Positions 1 to 8,403 of a DNA stretch of 64,000 bases are shown piece by piece (within the stretch, counting starts at the first letter, position 1; every line of letters begins with the position of its first letter). The notes beneath the pieces were generated by a model that did not search any database, was not told the origin of the DNA, and was given only the letters and a program-made list of their open reading frames with translations. The position numbers were made by a program, and so were the translations under genes. This stretch comes from an uncultured Bacilli bacterium (GTDB lineage Bacteria > Bacillota_I > Bacilli_A > RF39 > UBA660), in the NCBI GenBank assembly GCA_934162285.1, contig CAKPHY010000004.1:3335-67334 (forward strand). The letters run 5' to 3'.

Positions 1-577
1 CAAATAAAGAAACAAAATCTCCAGTTCCTCCAATAAAACTACCAGACATAGCAGGAAAAGCAATACTAGTGTCAATAGTTACATCTTTAAGATTGATTCC
101 GTTTTCTTTAAGAATCCATTCTAAAGTCATCTCTGGCATTCCAGCTTTTCTTCCACCAATAATATATTTTCCTTTTAAGTCTGTTAATTTAAAGTTATCT
201 GTTTTTTTCCTAGATACAATAAAGCTACCATCTTTTTTAGTTAATCCAGCAAAATTTACTAAATAATCTTTTTCACCATTATTATAAATATAAATAGTTG
301 CTTCACTACCACAAAAACCAATGTTAACATCACCAGATAAAACACTAGCAGCAACAGCATCAGCTCCAGCTGTTAAAATAATTTCTACATCTAATCCTTC
401 ATCTTTAAAATAACCTAAAGCATGAGCTACATATTGAGGAGTGTAAAAAACACTATGAGCAACTTCTGCAACTTTAATTTTTTTCAAACTATCATTATTT
501 TTTGGCCTAAAAATAAAAATGGCAGTAAGACCTAATAATAAGATAATAAGAATGTAAACAAATAAATTTTTTTTCAT
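1..577 (-). CDS. ABC transporter substrate-binding protein (NMT1/SsuA-like), C-terminus off the window
   Basis: Reading from the ATG at 577, with a perfect AGGAGGT ribosome site just upstream (581-587 on the plus strand), the protein starts MKKNLFVYILIILLLG, an N-terminal membrane anchor or signal without a lipobox cysteine. It continues with VAEVAHSVFYTPQYVAHALG, GYFKDEGLDVEI and GADAVAASVLSGDVNIGF. These are typical of periplasmic-type binding proteins of the NMT1/THI5 and SsuA/TauA families, which deliver sulfonates, taurine, pyrimidine precursors or similar small molecules to an ABC permease. About 192 residues are visible and the rest lies left of position 1. The substrate cannot be read from the sequence. 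No TPP-riboswitch-like element was seen upstream. Confidence 0.85.
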   Translation of the reverse strand, partial: MKKNLFVYILIILLLGLTAIFIFRPKNNDSLKKIKVAEVAHSVFYTPQYVAHALGYFKDEGLDVEIILTAGADAVAASVLSGDVNIGFCGSEATIYIYNNGEKDYLVNFAGLTKKDGSFIVSRKKTDNFKLTDLKGKYIIGGRKAGMPEMTLEWILKENGINLKDVTIDTSIAFPAMSGSFIGGTGDFVSLF

Positions 578-753
578 AAAACCTCCTAATACTTATATAT
601 TCAAATAAGCATTAAGTGTTAAAAAAATGTAAAAATTTCTTTTCTATTTTATTTACTTATTTCTAAAATATTTTAATAATAATTTGTGATATAAGAAAAA
701 AAGTTTAATTGCTCTAAGTATTAAATTATGATAAAATTAAAAAAGGTGGTTAT

Positions 754-1062
754 ATGAAATCTTCAAAACAAGCTTTAGCAGTATTAGCAGCTGTTATTAT
801 CATTTTACTTATATATATTTTTTATACAATGATTAGTGATAAACTTACTAATACATATTATATAGTAAACTTTATAACTTACTCGGATACAGAAATACCT
901 AGTCAGCAAGTAAAGATTAATGGAAAAGTAGAAAAACCAGTTGATCCTTATAAAGAGGGCTATGAATTTCTTTATTGGTATGATGCTAATGGTGAATATA
1001 ACTTTGATGAAAGAGTAAAAAGCAACAAGACTTTAAAAGCAAGATGGGAAGAAATAAAATGA
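754..1062 (+). CDS. Membrane-anchored small protein with one InlB B-repeat
   Basis: This 102-residue protein has a single N-terminal membrane helix (about residues 8-27) and one extracellular repeat with the Listeria/Bacteroides InlB B-repeat (Flg_new) pattern: YYIVNFITYSDTEIP, then PVDPYKEGYEFLYWYDANGE, then TLKARWEE. Such repeats normally occur in tandem in secreted adhesins, so a single anchored repeat is small for the family. The AAAGGTGGT ribosome site lies 6 bases before the ATG. Its TGA stop overlaps the pcrA start (ATGA), so the two are translationally coupled. The function is probably at the cell surface but is otherwise unknown. Confidence 0.7.
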   Translation: MKSSKQALAVLAAVIIILLIYIFYTMISDKLTNTYYIVNFITYSDTEIPSQQVKINGKVEKPVDPYKEGYEFLYWYDANGEYNFDERVKSNKTLKARWEEIK

Positions 1063-3140
1063 ATTTAGATTTACTTAATGAATGGCAGCTTGAAGCTGTA
1101 AAAACAACTAATGGGCCACTTTTGATCTTAGCAGGAGCTGGTTCTGGAAAAACACGTGTTTTAACTTATCGTGTTGCTTATTTAATTAATGAAGAAAAAA
1201 TAGATCCTTATAATGTTTTAGCAATAACTTTCACCAATAAAGCAGCTAAAGAAATGAAAGATCGTATTATTGGAATTTTGGGATTTAAAGCTTTAGGTAT
1301 TCAAATTTCCACTTTTCACTCTTTAGGTGTATTAATTATCAAAGAGAATTATGAAAAAGCTGGTTATAAAAATAATTTTACTATTTTAGACAGTGATGAT
1401 TCTTTAACTTTAATAAAAAAAATATTAAAAGAATTAAACTTAGATCCTAAAATGTATAATCCTAAAGCTATTAGAAATCAAATAAGTGGCACTAAAAACC
1501 AACTTTTAACATCTAAAGAATATGAAAAATATGCAATGACTGATTTTGAAAAAGTTGTTTTCAAAGTTTATCAAAAATATGAAAACAAGCTTTTAGTAAA
1601 TAATTCATTAGATTTTGATGATCTTTTAATGTTACCAATCAAGATTTTTAGAAAATATCCTGAAGTTTTAAAGCATTATCAAGAAAGATTTAAATATATT
1701 CTTATTGATGAATATCAAGATACTAATGAAGCTCAATATACATTTGTAAAAATGTTAAGTGCTAAATATAAAAATATATGTGTAGTTGGTGATAATGATC
1801 AATCAATATATTCTTTTAGAGGAGCTAATTACCATAATATTTTAAATTTTGAAAAAGATTATCCTAATTGTAAAGTGATAATGTTAGAAAAAAATTATCG
1901 TTCAACTAAAACAATTTTAAATGCTGCTAACGATGTTATAAAAAATAATAAAGAAAGAAAAGATAAAAATCTTTGGACAGATAATGAACTTGGAAATAAA
2001 ATAAAATATCATCGTGCATTAGATGAAAAAGATGAAGCTTTTTATGTTCTTCAAGAGGTAAAAAAATTAATAGATCAAGGAATAAAATTAAATGATATTG
2101 CTGTTTTATATCGCACTAATGCTCAATCAAGAAATATTGAAGAAGCTCTTTTAAGAGAAAGTATTCCTTATCGTGTAATAGGTAGTTTTTATTTCTATAA
2201 TAGAAAAGAAATAAAAGATTTAATTTCTTATTTAAAAGTTATTTATAATTCTAATGATGATATAAGTTTACTTAGAATAATAAATGTTCCTAAAAGAGGA
2301 ATAGGTGATAAAACTATTCAAAACTTGACAAAAAAAGCTAATTCATTAAATACTTCATTATTTGAAGCAATTGATTCAGGAAAAGAATTATTATTTAAAC
2401 AAACTATTAATGAATTAAAAGAAATAAGTGAAAAATCATCATTAACAGAATTAATAGATCAAATTTTAAATAAAAGTGGTATAAAAAATGAACTTGAAAA
2501 TGAAAAATCAATAGAAGCGGATATTCGTTTAGAAAACTTAGAAGAATTTAAAACAATAACTAGAAATTATGAAGAAAATAAAGGAATAGCTTCATTAGAT
2601 GAATTTTTAAATGAAATAAGTTTAGTTTCGGATGTTGAAGAATATCGTAATCGTGATGATGTTATAACTTTAATGACTATTCATTCTGCAAAAGGACTAG
2701 AATTTAACAATGTATTTTTAATTGGTATGGAAGAGGGTATATTCCCTCATCAAGCGGCTTTTTTTGATAACAACGAATTAGAAGAAGAAAGAAGACTATG
2801 CTATGTAGCAATAACAAGAGCCAAAGAAAAACTTTATATTGTTAATGCCAAAAGAAGAACTCTTTATGGTATTGATAGTGTTAATCCACCAAGTCGTTTT
2901 ATAAGTGAAATAAATAAAGAACTTTTAGAACCTGATGAAGTTAAAGAAGAATTTAAATCTCCAATTAAAAGAACAATTGATACCTCAATTGAGTATAAAG
3001 CTGGTGAACATGTTTTACATGACACTTGGGGTGAAGGGGTAATTATAAGTGTTGAAGATAAAATACTAACGGTTGCTTTTCCTCATCCTAATGGCATAAA
3101 AAAATTAATGAAAGGTCATAGCAGTTTTCATTTAGTATAA
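1059..3140 (+). CDS. pcrA: ATP-dependent DNA helicase PcrA/UvrD
   Basis: Superfamily 1A 3'-5' helicase used in nucleotide-excision repair and in clearing replication blocks. Motifs in order: Walker A GAGSGKT (26-32), ITFTNKAAKEM (Ia), STFHSLG, DEYQDTN (II), GDNDQSIYSFRGA (III), EKNYRST (IV), TIHSAKGLEF (V) and VAITRAKEKLYI (VI). The C-terminus (HVLHDTWGEGVIISVEDK) matches the Tudor-like RNA polymerase-binding domain of PcrA. Length is 693 residues, slightly shorter than the usual 720-750. An upstream in-frame ATG at 1044 exists, but the start at 1059 fits PcrA N-termini and the ATGA overlap with the preceding gene. No inactivating change was seen. Confidence 0.95.
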   Translation: MNLDLLNEWQLEAVKTTNGPLLILAGAGSGKTRVLTYRVAYLINEEKIDPYNVLAITFTNKAAKEMKDRIIGILGFKALGIQISTFHSLGVLIIKENYEKAGYKNNFTILDSDDSLTLIKKILKELNLDPKMYNPKAIRNQISGTKNQLLTSKEYEKYAMTDFEKVVFKVYQKYENKLLVNNSLDFDDLLMLPIKIFRKYPEVLKHYQERFKYILIDEYQDTNEAQYTFVKMLSAKYKNICVVGDNDQSIYSFRGANYHNILNFEKDYPNCKVIMLEKNYRSTKTILNAANDVIKNNKERKDKNLWTDNELGNKIKYHRALDEKDEAFYVLQEVKKLIDQGIKLNDIAVLYRTNAQSRNIEEALLRESIPYRVIGSFYFYNRKEIKDLISYLKVIYNSNDDISLLRIINVPKRGIGDKTIQNLTKKANSLNTSLFEAIDSGKELLFKQTINELKEISEKSSLTELIDQILNKSGIKNELENEKSIEADIRLENLEEFKTITRNYEENKGIASLDEFLNEISLVSDVEEYRNRDDVITLMTIHSAKGLEFNNVFLIGMEEGIFPHQAAFFDNNELEEERRLCYVAITRAKEKLYIVNAKRRTLYGIDSVNPPSRFISEINKELLEPDEVKEEFKSPIKRTIDTSIEYKAGEHVLHDTWGEGVIISVEDKILTVAFPHPNGIKKLMKGHSSFHLV

Positions 3141-3163
3141 AAGCACAAAAAAAGTGCTTTTTT
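3140..3163. terminator. Bidirectional terminator after pcrA
   Basis: AAAGCAC / GTGCTTT stem with an A/T loop followed by a T run; it directly follows the pcrA stop and separates it from the minus-strand array, which it can also terminate from the other side. Confidence 0.8.
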
Positions 3164-3169
3164 AATGCA

Positions 3170-3390
3170 CTAATATTTAAAATATCCATGAGTAGAATCA
3201 ATTGTTTCGGTTCTATAGCCACAACACTCAAATCAAGTTTACTAGTTAAATTGTTAGCTTTAAAATCCCATTTAGCAATAGTACCATTGATAATTCCACT
3301 AATACTAGATTGATAAAAAACGTAGATAATAGAACCACCTATAACTAAAACTGAAAACGAAATAGATAAAATTAAAAATAATTTGAATTT
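3170..3390 (-). pseudogene. Internally deleted remnant of a SipW/TasA-type secreted protein gene
   Basis: The 5' part encodes LFLILSISFSVLVIGGSIIY and NGTIAKWDFKANNLTSKLDL, matching the signal and mature N-terminus of the full copies at 4264-4959 and 7625-8320. The sequence then jumps, out of frame, to the last codons of the same family (CGYRTETIDSTHGYFKY, stop at 3170-3172). About 150 codons in the middle are missing. The upstream end is also lost: DNA from a promoter-upstream segment (the TTGTGCAAA motif seen before the other copies) is fused directly to the signal-peptide codons, removing promoter, ribosome site and start. The ATG at 3420 of the resulting reading frame lies inside the terminator of the neighbouring gene, so it is probably not expressed. 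Confidence 0.85.
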
Positions 3391-3403
3391 GCACAAGAAA
3401 ATA

Positions 3404-3430
3404 TAATAAAAAAAAGACATAAAGTCTTTT
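3404..3430 (-). terminator. Terminator of the 3442-4164 gene
   Basis: On the minus strand AAAAGAC / GTCTTTT closes a short hairpin followed by a T run, directly downstream of the stop. Confidence 0.75.
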
Positions 3431-3441
3431 AATAATTAGCA

Positions 3442-4164
3442 TTAATAAGCAAGTTGAATTGGCCCTTTTTCAGCATATACTTGACCGGCATAATAAAAGT
3501 AAAGATCTTGATCGTATCCATATTGTGTATTATCGCCTTTTATTAAGTTGTTACCAAGTTTATGATTTAAATTTAAAAGGAATAAAGGCCAACCTTTAGC
3601 TCCAGTATATTGTCTGGCTATAATTTTGAATGTAGGAAATTCAATTTCTTCACCAGTATATTTATCACTACCATTATATGGCCAATTAAAGTAAATAGGA
3701 ATAGTAACAGTTTTACCTTTAGTAATTTTCCCATACCACCCAATGTAATATATACCGAGTCCATTGCTATTGGAAGGGGAATAAAATATATTAACGTCTG
3801 ATACAGAATCATTCCAACGTAAAAATCTGCTACCAGTTTTAGTTGCTGGAATATTCTCGGCAATTATTTCATAATAAACATCTAAATCGGAATTTTCGGC
3901 AGATAAAACAATATTATAAGGACCATCCTCTTTTCCAGGGTATATTTCACCAAAATCAAGTTTAAAAGTATCAACTTGATTATTAGCCTTAAAATCCCAT
4001 CTAGCAATCGTACCACTAGCACTTCCTTTAATACTTGATTGATAAAAAGCATAGGTGGCAGTGCCTGCTATAATTAAAACAGAAAAAGAAATAGCTAAAA
4101 TTAAAAATAAATTAGAATTAAAAAAGTTCTTTTTTTCACAGTTATTATTTTTCACATGTTTCAT
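3442..4164 (-). CDS. SipW-dependent-type (TasA/CalY-like) secreted protein, variant C-terminus
   Basis: 240 residues. The N-terminus MKHVKNNNCEKKNFFNSNLF is followed by a hydrophobic segment ending GTATYAFYQSS, the pattern of SipW-type signal peptides of TasA, CalY and camelysin-like proteins. The mature part begins GTIARWDFKANN and has the hallmark sequence of this beta-sandwich group: DFGEIYPGKEDGPYNIVLSA, NSDLDVYYEIIAE and TIPIYFNWPYNGSDKYTG. The first half resembles the two neighbouring paralogues, but the last 60 residues are unrelated and lack their cysteines. Members are exported, cleaved by a dedicated signal peptidase and often form matrix fibres. No signal peptidase gene is visible here. 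It has its own promoter with a TA-repeat spacer. The function as a matrix or surface protein is inferred. Confidence 0.75.
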   Translation of the reverse strand: MKHVKNNNCEKKNFFNSNLFLILAISFSVLIIAGTATYAFYQSSIKGSASGTIARWDFKANNQVDTFKLDFGEIYPGKEDGPYNIVLSAENSDLDVYYEIIAENIPATKTGSRFLRWNDSVSDVNIFYSPSNSNGLGIYYIGWYGKITKGKTVTIPIYFNWPYNGSDKYTGEEIEFPTFKIIARQYTGAKGWPLFLLNLNHKLGNNLIKGDNTQYGYDQDLYFYYAGQVYAEKGPIQLAY

Positions 4165-4190
4165 TAATGATTACATCTCCTATAATAACC

Positions 4191-4221
4191 ATTATATATA
4201 TATATATATATCAAAAGTCAA
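4191..4221 (-). promoter_or_regulatory. Promoter with TA-dinucleotide spacer
   Basis: On the minus strand TTGACT (4216-4221) and TATAAT (4191-4196) flank a 19-base spacer made mostly of TA repeats. A ribosome site (AGGAGATG) and the ATG at 4164 follow. Because TATATA can serve as an alternative -10, gain or loss of one TA unit would change spacing, as in known phase-variable promoters. Confidence 0.65.
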
Positions 4222-4263
4222 ATAAAATTAGAGTTTTGCACAAGAAAATGTAATAAAAAAGCA

Positions 4264-4959
4264 CTAATATTTAAAATATCCATGAGTAGAATCAATTGTT
4301 TCTACTCTGTAGCCACAACCTGTTCCGATCATCCTATAACCATAAGCATCACCTGTACATGTAGTTGCGTAAGTACCGAAAGTTAAACCTAACATATTAA
4401 TAGGTAAACTCCCGGAATAACCAGTATATTGTCTACCAATAATTTTAATTGAAGATGAAGGAGTTCCAGCATAATAATTTTCTGAAGAAGCCCCATAAGG
4501 CCAATTATAATAAAGTGTAACCGTTTCTTTAGAACCAGCTTTAATAACACCATATTTACCAACACGCCATTCATTTGGACTCATATTTCCTCTTGATCCT
4601 ATTCCTCTATCATAATTAGAATCCCAATAAAGTTTAGAATTAATAGTACCACTTGGAAATATTAATTCATAATAAACATCAAGATCAGAATTTTCAGCAG
4701 ATAAAACTAAATCAACACTTCCATTTTTTCCAGGATATAATTCACCAAAGTCAAGGCTAATATTATCAGTTAAATTATTAGCTTTAAAATCCCATCTAGC
4801 AATCGTACCACTAATAGTTCCATTAATACTAGATTGATAAAAAGCATAGGTAATAGAACCACCTATAACTAAAACAGAAAACGAAATAGCTAAAATTAGA
4901 AATAAATTAGAATTAAAAAAATTCTTTTTTTCACAGTTATTATTTTTCACATGATTCAT
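4264..4959 (-). CDS. SipW-dependent-type (TasA/CalY-like) secreted protein, copy 2
   Basis: 231 residues with N-terminus MNHVKNNNCEKKNFFNSNLF and a SipW-like signal ending GSITYAFYQSS. The mature protein starts GTISGTIARWDFKANNLTD. The beta-sandwich signature is clear: DFGELYPGKNGSVDLVLSAE, DLDVYYELIFPSG and ETVTLYYNWPYG. The C-terminus carries two cysteines (YATTCTGDAYGYR and GTGCGYR), perhaps a disulfide, and ends DSTHGYFKY. It is almost identical to the copy at 7625-8320, which implies recent duplication. The upstream TA-repeat promoter is described separately. It is likely secreted and may polymerise like TasA; the latter is inference from the family. Confidence 0.78.
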   Translation of the reverse strand: MNHVKNNNCEKKNFFNSNLFLILAISFSVLVIGGSITYAFYQSSINGTISGTIARWDFKANNLTDNISLDFGELYPGKNGSVDLVLSAENSDLDVYYELIFPSGTINSKLYWDSNYDRGIGSRGNMSPNEWRVGKYGVIKAGSKETVTLYYNWPYGASSENYYAGTPSSSIKIIGRQYTGYSGSLPINMLGLTFGTYATTCTGDAYGYRMIGTGCGYRVETIDSTHGYFKY

Positions 4960-4985
4960 CAGTAATCACATCCCCTATAATAACC

Positions 4986-5016
4986 ATTATATATATATAT
5001 ATATATCAAAAGTCAA
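4986..5016 (-). promoter_or_regulatory. Promoter with TA-dinucleotide spacer, second copy
   Basis: Same architecture as at 4191-4221: TTGACT (5011-5016) and TATAAT (4986-4991) on the minus strand, 19-base spacer dominated by TA repeats, in front of the gene starting at 4959. Confidence 0.65.
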
Positions 5017-5036
5017 ATAAAATTAGAGTTTTGCAC

Positions 5037-5061
5037 AAGAAAAAGTGCTTAAAAAGCACTT
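5037..5061 (-). terminator. Terminator of the 803-residue protein gene
   Basis: AAGTGCTT / AAGCACTT hairpin with a 3-base loop, followed by a T-rich stretch on the minus strand. Confidence 0.75.
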
Positions 5062-5095
5062 CTTAGTAAATAAATATTTTAAGGAATAAATTATG

Positions 5096-7507
5096 CTAAT
5101 TAATTGTTATGTTTATAGTTTTATATACACCATCACGATAATATTTCATTGTTGAACTACCTTTTTTAGCAGCAATAATTTTACCATCACTATCTACATT
5201 AAAAATATCTTTATTTGAGAAAATTGTATTTTCACCATATTTTTTAATTGTAATAGTTTCTTGACTTAAACTATTATATTTCAAAACAAATTTAATATTA
5301 TCTACATTGTCACCTACATTGTAAGTATAGTTTCCTTGACTAGAAGTTATAGAAGTTACAAAGTCACCTAAATATAAATAATCCCACCAATTATTAGAAT
5401 AACCATCACTTGTATATCCAGTAACATGTGGCATTAATCCAAACCACCAGCGATGATGAAGTCTTGCCTCAGAATTTGTTCCTGAAATATTTGCATTCAT
5501 ATAAACACTAGGGGAGAAAATATCATTGCTTGGATTACTAGTTAAATAAGGATAATTTAGCCATTCTTTCCATTTACTTTTAGCAGTAGTTGTATAGTTT
5601 GCCCAATCATAATCTTTAGTACTATTTGGTGAGAAGTGAACATTTCCAGCTCCAGCCAATCCGGTATTTTTACTAATATTAGTATGATCAGTTAATGTGA
5701 ATTTTTCCCATAAACTTAAATTACTGTAATTTGTGCTATTAATATTAACATAGTTGGCATTATAGTAATCATAAACACTGTTTTTAAATACATTATTCAT
5801 TATAAATTCACTTGCATGTCCATAACATTCAAAATTAGTATCTGGTCGTGAAGTAGAAACATTAATCATTTTAAAGTTATCGCATGGTTTCTTTGTTGCA
5901 TCTCCATTCATCCAATATGGATTTTTTCCTACTAAAAGAGATTCAAATGATCTAGTTGGGTCGACATTTACTAGCCAAACTTCATTAAATTCATTATTAT
6001 TTCTTCTTTGAACAAGATTAAATTTATTTAATAAATATTCATAATTAAGAGAATAATCACCAAATTCTTTTACTCTTTCATCATCCCAAAAGCCATACCA
6101 ACCATTTTTCATTATATCTAACCATGTATCTTCATCAAGTTTATAATCTTTAGTTCCGTTTAATAGAGTAGCTTTATTTTTGTGAGTACTAAATTCATTT
6201 AATTTTTCTGTTTTTACAATTTGAACATCAATTATTCCATGAGAACTACTTTCTATATCATTAACTAATTCATTTATTACTTGAGACTTATTTTGACCCA
6301 AACATACACTGGCTGTAATACCTGCACATGATCTACCTTCAATTGTGCCTTTAGATAATACTGGATCCATTTCAATAACTAAGACTTTCAATACCTTTTT
6401 AGTAGTAACATTAGAAACTTTTGGAAATTCATAGTTAGACATACTAACAACACTAGGTGTTGGTATTGGATCATTAATATATTCAATATTACAACTTACA
6501 TTAGAAGTATTTCCAACTTTATCACTAAAAGAAAGAGTTACACTTTGATGTTTTCCATCTAATGTAATATTTTTTCCACTCCATTTATACCAATTACCAT
6601 TAAAGCTATATTTATCAATATCACTATCATTTGTTGTTATATTTAAAGTAGTTTTATTTCCTTCAGCTTTGCCACTACAACTAGTTATTACTGGTGCTTC
6701 TTTATCAATATTAGAAATAGAAATCTGAGCTGTAGTCATATTTCCATCATTATCATACATTTTAAAAATATAGACACCATTACTTTTAGCAACATAAGTA
6801 GAAGTTTTTTGATTTGATCTTATACCATCAGGTAATATCACATGAGAAAAATTATCAATATAACTTTTAAATGTAATAGTAACATCTGAAGAAGTTAAAG
6901 ATGTCTTATTTGCTGTTAATGTATAATTATTACCAGTTACACTGATAGTTCTCGTCAATATAACTTTTTTACCATTATAATTTAAGGTATAAGTAATTTT
7001 ATAAGTTCCAACCTTAGAAGTATTTATATTGCCATTAACAATAACTTTACTTTTTAAATTTTCACCAGTTTTATTATTTTTACAAACAAACCCCGGATCA
7101 TTAAAATTTCCGTTCAATTTAATTTGGTAATTTTCATTACCCAATAAATAAAATCTAATATCATTTGAATTTTTATTAACTATTTTAATTGTACGTACTC
7201 GAACAACATCTCCAAATTTATAAGTTATTGTATAAGTACCTTCTTTAGAAGGATCTAAATTAGAATCAATAATTACCTTACTAGTCAAATCATTATTTTT
7301 ATCATCATAAGCTTTATAACCAGGTTCAATAAAACTCGAATTTACATCTAATTCTATTGTTTCATCTCCTAATAAAGTAATTGTAATTTCTTTTTTATCA
7401 TTCTTCATAAAATTATTTCCAGTAAATATCAATAAAGAAACAATTATAATGAGAAGACCTCCTATTATATAATATATAAAATAATTATTTTCCTTTTTCT
7501 CTCCCAT
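5096..7507 (-). CDS. Large membrane-anchored surface protein with DUF5011 Ig-like domains and an uncharacterised C-terminal domain
   Basis: 803 residues. An N-terminal membrane helix (about 11-30) is followed by two tandem DUF5011/HYR-type Ig-like domains (about 40-195; ITITLLGDETIELDVNSSF and EPGYKAYDDKNNDLTSK, then a second copy). Next come a third Ig-like stretch and an SGKAEGNKTTLNITTND bacterial Ig segment. From about residue 370 there is a roughly 330-residue extracellular domain with conserved-looking aromatic and His blocks (NEVWLVNVDPTRSFES, CYGHASEFIMNNVF, GNVHFSPNSTKDYDWAN, HHRWWFGLMPHVTG, NNWWDYLYLG). From memory these resemble an unnamed domain of secreted bacterial proteins; no function is known to me. 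The end (DGKIIAAKKGSSTMKYYRDG) looks like a BIg2 domain. It has its own promoter (minus-strand TATAAT at 7538-7543) and lies among SipW-type proteins, suggesting a shared extracellular matrix. Confidence 0.75.
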   Translation of the reverse strand: MGEKKENNYFIYYIIGGLLIIIVSLLIFTGNNFMKNDKKEITITLLGDETIELDVNSSFIEPGYKAYDDKNNDLTSKVIIDSNLDPSKEGTYTITYKFGDVVRVRTIKIVNKNSNDIRFYLLGNENYQIKLNGNFNDPGFVCKNNKTGENLKSKVIVNGNINTSKVGTYKITYTLNYNGKKVILTRTISVTGNNYTLTANKTSLTSSDVTITFKSYIDNFSHVILPDGIRSNQKTSTYVAKSNGVYIFKMYDNDGNMTTAQISISNIDKEAPVITSCSGKAEGNKTTLNITTNDSDIDKYSFNGNWYKWSGKNITLDGKHQSVTLSFSDKVGNTSNVSCNIEYINDPIPTPSVVSMSNYEFPKVSNVTTKKVLKVLVIEMDPVLSKGTIEGRSCAGITASVCLGQNKSQVINELVNDIESSSHGIIDVQIVKTEKLNEFSTHKNKATLLNGTKDYKLDEDTWLDIMKNGWYGFWDDERVKEFGDYSLNYEYLLNKFNLVQRRNNNEFNEVWLVNVDPTRSFESLLVGKNPYWMNGDATKKPCDNFKMINVSTSRPDTNFECYGHASEFIMNNVFKNSVYDYYNANYVNINSTNYSNLSLWEKFTLTDHTNISKNTGLAGAGNVHFSPNSTKDYDWANYTTTAKSKWKEWLNYPYLTSNPSNDIFSPSVYMNANISGTNSEARLHHRWWFGLMPHVTGYTSDGYSNNWWDYLYLGDFVTSITSSQGNYTYNVGDNVDNIKFVLKYNSLSQETITIKKYGENTIFSNKDIFNVDSDGKIIAAKKGSSTMKYYRDGVYKTINITIN

Positions 7508-7537
7508 TTTTTCCCTCTCTATACTATCATCTTCCTT

Positions 7538-7543
7538 ATTATA
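7538..7543 (-). promoter_or_regulatory. Extended -10 promoter of the 803-residue protein gene
   Basis: On the minus strand TGC-TATAAT precedes a GAGAGGG ribosome site and the ATG at 7507. The -35 is not clear. Confidence 0.5.
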
Positions 7544-7599
7544 GCATTTTTAAAATCTAGTAATAGAACAATTTAGCTTTTCGTTAATTCAAGTATACA

Positions 7600-7625
7600 C
7601 AAAAAAAGTGCTTTTTTAAATGCAC
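7600..7625 (-). terminator. Terminator of the 7625-8320 gene
   Basis: AGTGC / GCACT-type hairpin overlapping the stop codon on the minus strand, followed by seven T residues. Confidence 0.7.
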
Positions 7626-8320
7626 TAATATTTAAAATATCCATGAGTAGAATCAATTGTTTCAGTTCTATAACCACAACCAGTACCAATAGTACGATAT
7701 TTATAAGCATCAGCAGTACATGTAGTTGCGTAAGTACCAAAAGTTAATCCTAACATATTAATAGGTAAACTCCCTGAATAACCAGTATATTGTTTACCAA
7801 TAATTTTAATTGAAGATGAAGGAGTACCTGCAGAATAATTTTCTGAAGAAGTTCCATACGGCCAATTATAGTAAAGTGTAACTGTTTCTTTAGAACCAGC
7901 TTTAATAACACCATATTTACCAACACGCCATTCATTTGGACTCATATTTCCCCTTGATCCTACTCCTCTATCATAATTAGAATCCCAATAAAGTTTAGAA
8001 TTAATAGTACCACTTGGAAATATTAACTCATAATAAACATCTAAATCAGAATTTTCAGCAGACAAAACTAGATCCACACTTCCAGTTTTTCCAGGATATA
8101 ATTCACCGAAGTCAAGCTTAATATTATCAGTTAAATTATTAGCTTTAAAATCCCATCTAGCAATCGTACCATTGATAATTCCATTAATACTAGATTGATA
8201 AAAAGCATAGGTGACAGTACCAGCTATAATTAAAACTGAAAACGAAATAGTCAAAATTAAAAATAAATTAGAATTCAAAAAATTTTTCTTTTCACAGTTA
8301 TTATTTTTCACATGATTCAT
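7625..8320 (-). CDS. SipW-dependent-type (TasA/CalY-like) secreted protein, copy 3
   Basis: 231 residues, near-identical to the protein at 4264-4959. N-terminus MNHVKNNNCEKKNFLNSNLF, signal ending GTVTYAFYQSS, mature start GIINGTIARWDFKANN, same sandwich signature and the same cysteine-containing tail ending DSTHGYFKY. The ATG at 8320 is preferred over the TTG at 8323 because it matches the start of the paralogues. Unlike copies 1 and 2, the spacer after its -35 (TTGACA on the minus strand, about 8364-8369) is not a pure TA run, so promoter behaviour may differ. The role is presumably an extracellular structural protein. Confidence 0.78.
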   Translation of the reverse strand: MNHVKNNNCEKKNFLNSNLFLILTISFSVLIIAGTVTYAFYQSSINGIINGTIARWDFKANNLTDNIKLDFGELYPGKTGSVDLVLSAENSDLDVYYELIFPSGTINSKLYWDSNYDRGVGSRGNMSPNEWRVGKYGVIKAGSKETVTLYYNWPYGTSSENYSAGTPSSSIKIIGKQYTGYSGSLPINMLGLTFGTYATTCTADAYKYRTIGTGCGYRTETIDSTHGYFKY

Positions 8321-8403
8321 CAATCATCACATCTCCTATAATAATGATTATATATTATACATATGTCAAAAAGACATTTTTTAACATTCGGTAAGTGAAA
8401 TTA

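Noticed and set aside
578..753. TPP or other riboswitch upstream of the NMT1-like binding protein
   Set aside because: No conserved TPP motifs (CTGAGA, the P4/P5 region) or other riboswitch core was found in this A/T-rich stretch.
3600..3863. Short frames on both strands within the 3442-4164 gene
   Set aside because: Overlapping shadows of the SipW-type gene without ribosome sites.
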